DNA of 64,000 bases, taken from positions 124,001-188,000 of the forward strand of contig NZ_CP042344.1 in NCBI RefSeq assembly GCF_007954405.1. The letters run 5' to 3'. The position numbers were made by a program, and so were the translations under genes. Below, piece by piece: positions 61,537-64,000 of the stretch; position 1 is the first letter of the stretch, and the number at the start of each line of letters is the position of its first letter. This stretch comes from Comamonas flocculans. Its GTDB lineage: Bacteria > Pseudomonadota > Gammaproteobacteria > Burkholderiales > Burkholderiaceae_C. The notes below the pieces were generated by a model. That model saw nothing but the letters and a program-made list of their open reading frames with translations. It ran no database searches and was not told the origin of the DNA.

Positions 61537-62684
61537 CCACCACCGCCTTTTTCATTCCGCCCGTGAACCTGATGGGCGCGGGCTGTCTTCGTGATGCAGC
61601 CAAGGCCATCCAGTCCTATGGCTTCAGGAAAGCGCTGATCGTGACCGACCTTCCCTTGGTTCGTCTCGGACTGGTCGGCAACGTGCGCGACCTTCTTGCC
61701 AGCCACGGCGTGGATACCCTGGTTTTTCATGGAGTGCAGCCCAACCCGACGACCAAGAACGTGGCCGATGGGCTGAAGCAACTGCGCGACAACGATTGTG
61801 ATTTCGTCATCTCGCTCGGCGGCGGTTCGCCGCACGACTGCGCCAAGGGAATCGCATTGGTCGCTGCCAATGGCGGAACGATCAAGGACTACGAGGGACT
61901 TGACCAGTCGGCCAAGCCGCAGCTGCCCTTGGTGGCGATCAACACCACGGCTGGAACGGCCAGCGAAATGACGCGCTTTTGCATCATCACCGACGAGGCG
62001 CGCCACGTGAAGATGGCGATCGTCGACAAGCACACGACGCCCATTCTCTCGGTCAACGACCCCGAGCTGATGCTGCTCAAACCCGCCAGCTTGACCGCCG
62101 CCACCGGCATGGATGCCCTTACGCACGCGGTGGAGGCCTATGTTTCAACCATTGCCACGCCGATCACCGATGCCTGCGCACTCAAGGCCGTGGCATTGAT
62201 AAGCCAATGGCTGCGCAAGGCGGTGGCTGACGGGCGAAACGTCGAAGCGCGCGAACAGATGGCCTATGCGCAGTTCCTCGCCGGCATGGCCTTCAACAAT
62301 GCCTCGCTGGGCTACGTGCACGCCATGGCGCATCAACTGGGCGGCTTCTACGACCTGCCGCACGGTGTGTGCAACGCCGTCCTGCTGCCGCACGTGCAGG
62401 CCTACAACAAGCAGGTCGCTGCGGGACGCCTCGCCGACATCGCCCGCGCGATGGGGGAAAAAACCGATGGCCTGGGCGACGAGGCCGCCGCGGATCTGTG
62501 CCTATTGGCGATTCGCCAATTGTCCGCCGACATCGGCATTCCCCACGGGCTGTCACAGCTTGGCGTTCAGGCCAAGGACTTTCCCACCCTGGCCACCAAT
62601 GCGCTCAAGGACGCGTGCGGACTGACCAATCCAATACAGGCGTCGCACGAGGAAATCAGTGCCATTTTCGCGGCGGCCATGTAG
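61533..62684 (+). CDS. Iron-containing (type III) alcohol dehydrogenase
   Basis: 383 residues. NAD-binding [11 protein letters not shown], and metal ligands in [13 protein letters not shown] (H), [15 protein letters not shown] (two H) and the preceding aspartate region. The family includes butanol, methanol and 1,3-propanediol dehydrogenases; the substrate is not known. With phaB/phaC and the phosphate acyltransferase it could act as a sink for reduced cofactor. It overlaps the outer-membrane factor gene by ATGA, so it is in the exporter operon. Confidence 0.93.
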   Translation: MTTTAFFIPPVNLMGAGCLRDAAKAIQSYGFRKALIVTDLPLVRLGLVGNVRDLLASHGVDTLVFHGVQPNPTTKNVADGLKQLRDNDCDFVISLGGGSPHDCAKGIALVAANGGTIKDYEGLDQSAKPQLPLVAINTTAGTASEMTRFCIITDEARHVKMAIVDKHTTPILSVNDPELMLLKPASLTAATGMDALTHAVEAYVSTIATPITDACALKAVALISQWLRKAVADGRNVEAREQMAYAQFLAGMAFNNASLGYVHAMAHQLGGFYDLPHGVCNAVLLPHVQAYNKQVAAGRLADIARAMGEKTDGLGDEAAADLCLLAIRQLSADIGIPHGLSQLGVQAKDFPTLATNALKDACGLTNPIQASHEEISAIFAAAM

Positions 62685-62737
62685 CCGTCGGCGTGATTTC
62701 CCGAACCCGTTCTATCCCACCATCAAGGAGTGCCTCC

Positions 62738-62947
62738 ATGCAAACGAACGTAGGAAACCTCGATCGCATCGCGCGCGTCGTCATCGGCCTGATCCTGCTC
62801 AGCTTGCCGTTGTGGCTGGATTCGCCATGGCGGTGGCTGGGGCTCATCGGAATCATGCCGCTGATTACCGGCCTGGCGGGTCGCTGTCCGGGCTATCGCC
62901 TGCTCGGCGTGAACACCTGTCCAATGCAAAAGAAGAAGCCCGAGTGA
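62738..62947 (+). CDS. Small YgaP-like (DUF2892) membrane protein
   Basis: 69 residues starting MQTNVGNLDRIARVVIG after AAGGAG. The N terminus NVGNLDRIARVVIGL and the GRCPGYRLLGVNTC ending are typical of DUF2892, a two-helix inner-membrane domain also found at the C terminus of rhodanese YgaP. The two cysteines are kept. It follows the alcohol dehydrogenase by 53 bases. Confidence 0.9.
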   Translation: MQTNVGNLDRIARVVIGLILLSLPLWLDSPWRWLGLIGIMPLITGLAGRCPGYRLLGVNTCPMQKKKPE

Positions 62948-62954
62948 GCATCCC

Positions 62955-64000
62955 ATGAAACTGAAATTTCTGGGTGCTGCGCGCGAAGTCACCGGGTCGT
63001 GCTTCCTGGTGGAGGCGGCGGGCCTGCGCTTCCTGGTGGATTGCGGCATGGTTCAAGGGGGCTCTGCGGCGGCGGCGCGCAACCGCGAGCCATTTCCGTT
63101 CGACCCGGCAGCTATCGATTTCGTGCTCCTGACCCATGCCCACATCGACCACAGCGGGCTATTGCCCAAACTCACCCGCGCCGGGTTCAAAGGGGCCATC
63201 TACACCACTCCCGCCACGGTTGATCTGCTGGGCGTGATGCTGCCCGACAGTGCACACATCCAGGAGAGCGATGCAAAACGCAGTGCCAAGCGGTTCCGCG
63301 GAAAGGACCCGCTGCCGCCGCTGTACACGCTGCAGGATGCGCGCGAATGCCTGCAGCAGGTACGAGGCATCGAATACGACCGGGAGTTCGCGCCCCGGGT
63401 CGGGGTGCGCGCGCGCTTTCGCGATGCCGGGCACATCCTCGGTTCGGCCATCATCGAAGTCTGGGTCACCGAGTACGGCTACCCGACAAAACTGGTATTC
63501 AGCGGCGACCTTGGCCAGCCGGGACGCCCGATATTGCGCGACCCGACACCCATCGAGGACGCCGACATCCTCGTCATCGAGTCCACCTATGGCAACCGCC
63601 AGCACAAGGACTTTTCGGCAACCGAAGAGGAGATGATCGGCATCGTCGAGAAAACCCTGTTCGAACGCGGTGGCAACGTCATCGTGCCGGCCTTCGCGGT
63701 CGGTCGAACCCAGGAAGTCCTGTACCACCTGCACCGTCTCACCAGCGAGGGGCGGCTGCGGCAACCGAGGGTATTCGTTGATTCGCCGATGGCCACGGAA
63801 GCCACGCGCATCACGCGCGAGCACCTTGAGCTGTTCGACGAGCAGGCCAAGCGCTTGGCCGGGTGGCACGCGCGCGGCGAAAACCTGCCGTATCTGCATT
63901 TCACGGAAAGCGCCGACGAATCCATGGCGCTGAACCAGATTCGTTCGGGCGCGATCATCATTTCCGCCAGCGGTATGTGCGACGCGGGACGCATCCGGCA
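62955..64000 (+). CDS. MBL-fold beta-CASP protein (RNA-processing type), 3' end outside window
   Basis: 348 codons are visible before the window ends. The metallo-beta-lactamase motif is LTHAHIDHSG, with further ligands in DAGHILGSA and FSGDLG; the beta-CASP part starts near IESTYGNRQH and includes VPAFAVGRTQEVL and SASGMCDAGRI. This pattern is that of the YSH1/CPSF-73-like nucleases and RNase J relatives. It lies 7 bases after the small membrane protein gene. Why an RNA-type nuclease is in this operon is not known. Confidence 0.92.
   Translation, partial: MKLKFLGAAREVTGSCFLVEAAGLRFLVDCGMVQGGSAAAARNREPFPFDPAAIDFVLLTHAHIDHSGLLPKLTRAGFKGAIYTTPATVDLLGVMLPDSAHIQESDAKRSAKRFRGKDPLPPLYTLQDARECLQQVRGIEYDREFAPRVGVRARFRDAGHILGSAIIEVWVTEYGYPTKLVFSGDLGQPGRPILRDPTPIEDADILVIESTYGNRQHKDFSATEEEMIGIVEKTLFERGGNVIVPAFAVGRTQEVLYHLHRLTSEGRLRQPRVFVDSPMATEATRITREHLELFDEQAKRLAGWHARGENLPYLHFTESADESMALNQIRSGAIIISASGMCDAGRIR

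Overview
The window is GC-rich and densely coded. Its gene content points to a betaproteobacterium of the order Burkholderiales, most likely family Comamonadaceae: a glycine-riboswitch gcvT-gcvH-gcvP operon, electron-transfer flavoprotein:ubiquinone oxidoreductase, glutaryl-CoA dehydrogenase, several Crp/Fnr regulators, PHB genes, and a short dispersed repeat (AGCT...GCGCTTG...CAAG) of a kind I associate with that family. No species can be named from the sequence alone.

Layout, left half. 1-1744: 3' part of a lon protease gene. 1751-9509 (minus strand): a type I restriction-modification operon, hsdM-hsdS-(HipA-like kinase)-(HIRAN protein)-hsdR, in which two extra genes sit between hsdS and hsdR and nearly every junction overlaps. 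9577-21509: mostly housekeeping genes: two EamA transporters, moaA, a thioredoxin-like protein, peptide deformylase, a YbaN-family membrane protein, two identical tRNA-Asn genes, ETF-QO, a three-gene ABC importer, glutaryl-CoA dehydrogenase and an MBL-fold hydrolase. 21665-26537: tandem glycine riboswitch and glycine cleavage operon. 26717-35128: FKBP isomerase, hybrid histidine kinase, RluA-type pseudouridine synthase, an SDR, and a kinase plus acyl-CoA dehydrogenase pair flanked by two Crp/Fnr regulators.

35233-39886 is a compact five-gene plus-strand cluster: TIM-barrel sugar isomerase-like protein, LuxS-like protein, sugar phosphate cyclase of the dehydroquinate synthase superfamily, UbiG-like methyltransferase and UbiA-like prenyltransferase. 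It resembles, but is not the same as, the Ebo clusters. It is my best candidate for an undescribed biosynthetic system (a methylated, prenylated cyclitol or quinone-like product is inferred, not shown).

39950-46105 is an accessory segment: a short-chain dehydrogenase gene broken by an in-frame TGA, a second SDR and a dinucleotide-binding reductase divergent from a TetR regulator, an AidB-like acyl-CoA dehydrogenase and a PaaX-family regulator. At 46254-46298 lies the 3' half of a tRNA-Pro gene on the minus strand, followed by a hairpin. This is the expected footprint of a genomic island integrated at a tRNA, and I infer that the island runs rightward from about 46299 beyond the window.

Inside that presumed island: an IS3-family element (46544-48020) that has truncated a lipoprotein gene; a minus-strand operon for polyhydroxybutyrate (phaC, phasin, phaB), a frameshifted universal stress protein and a phosphate acyltransferase; and a divergent plus-strand operon with a TetR regulator, a YbhGFSR-type ABC exporter with NodT-type outer membrane factor, an iron-containing alcohol dehydrogenase, a small YgaP-like membrane protein and a beta-CASP MBL protein that runs off the end. 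The two operons share a region with two mirror-image copies of a roughly 30-bp element, each 28 bp from its start codon, suggesting common control. Three genes in the window are broken (SDR, uspA, lipoprotein); the first two depend on single bases and could be sequencing errors.
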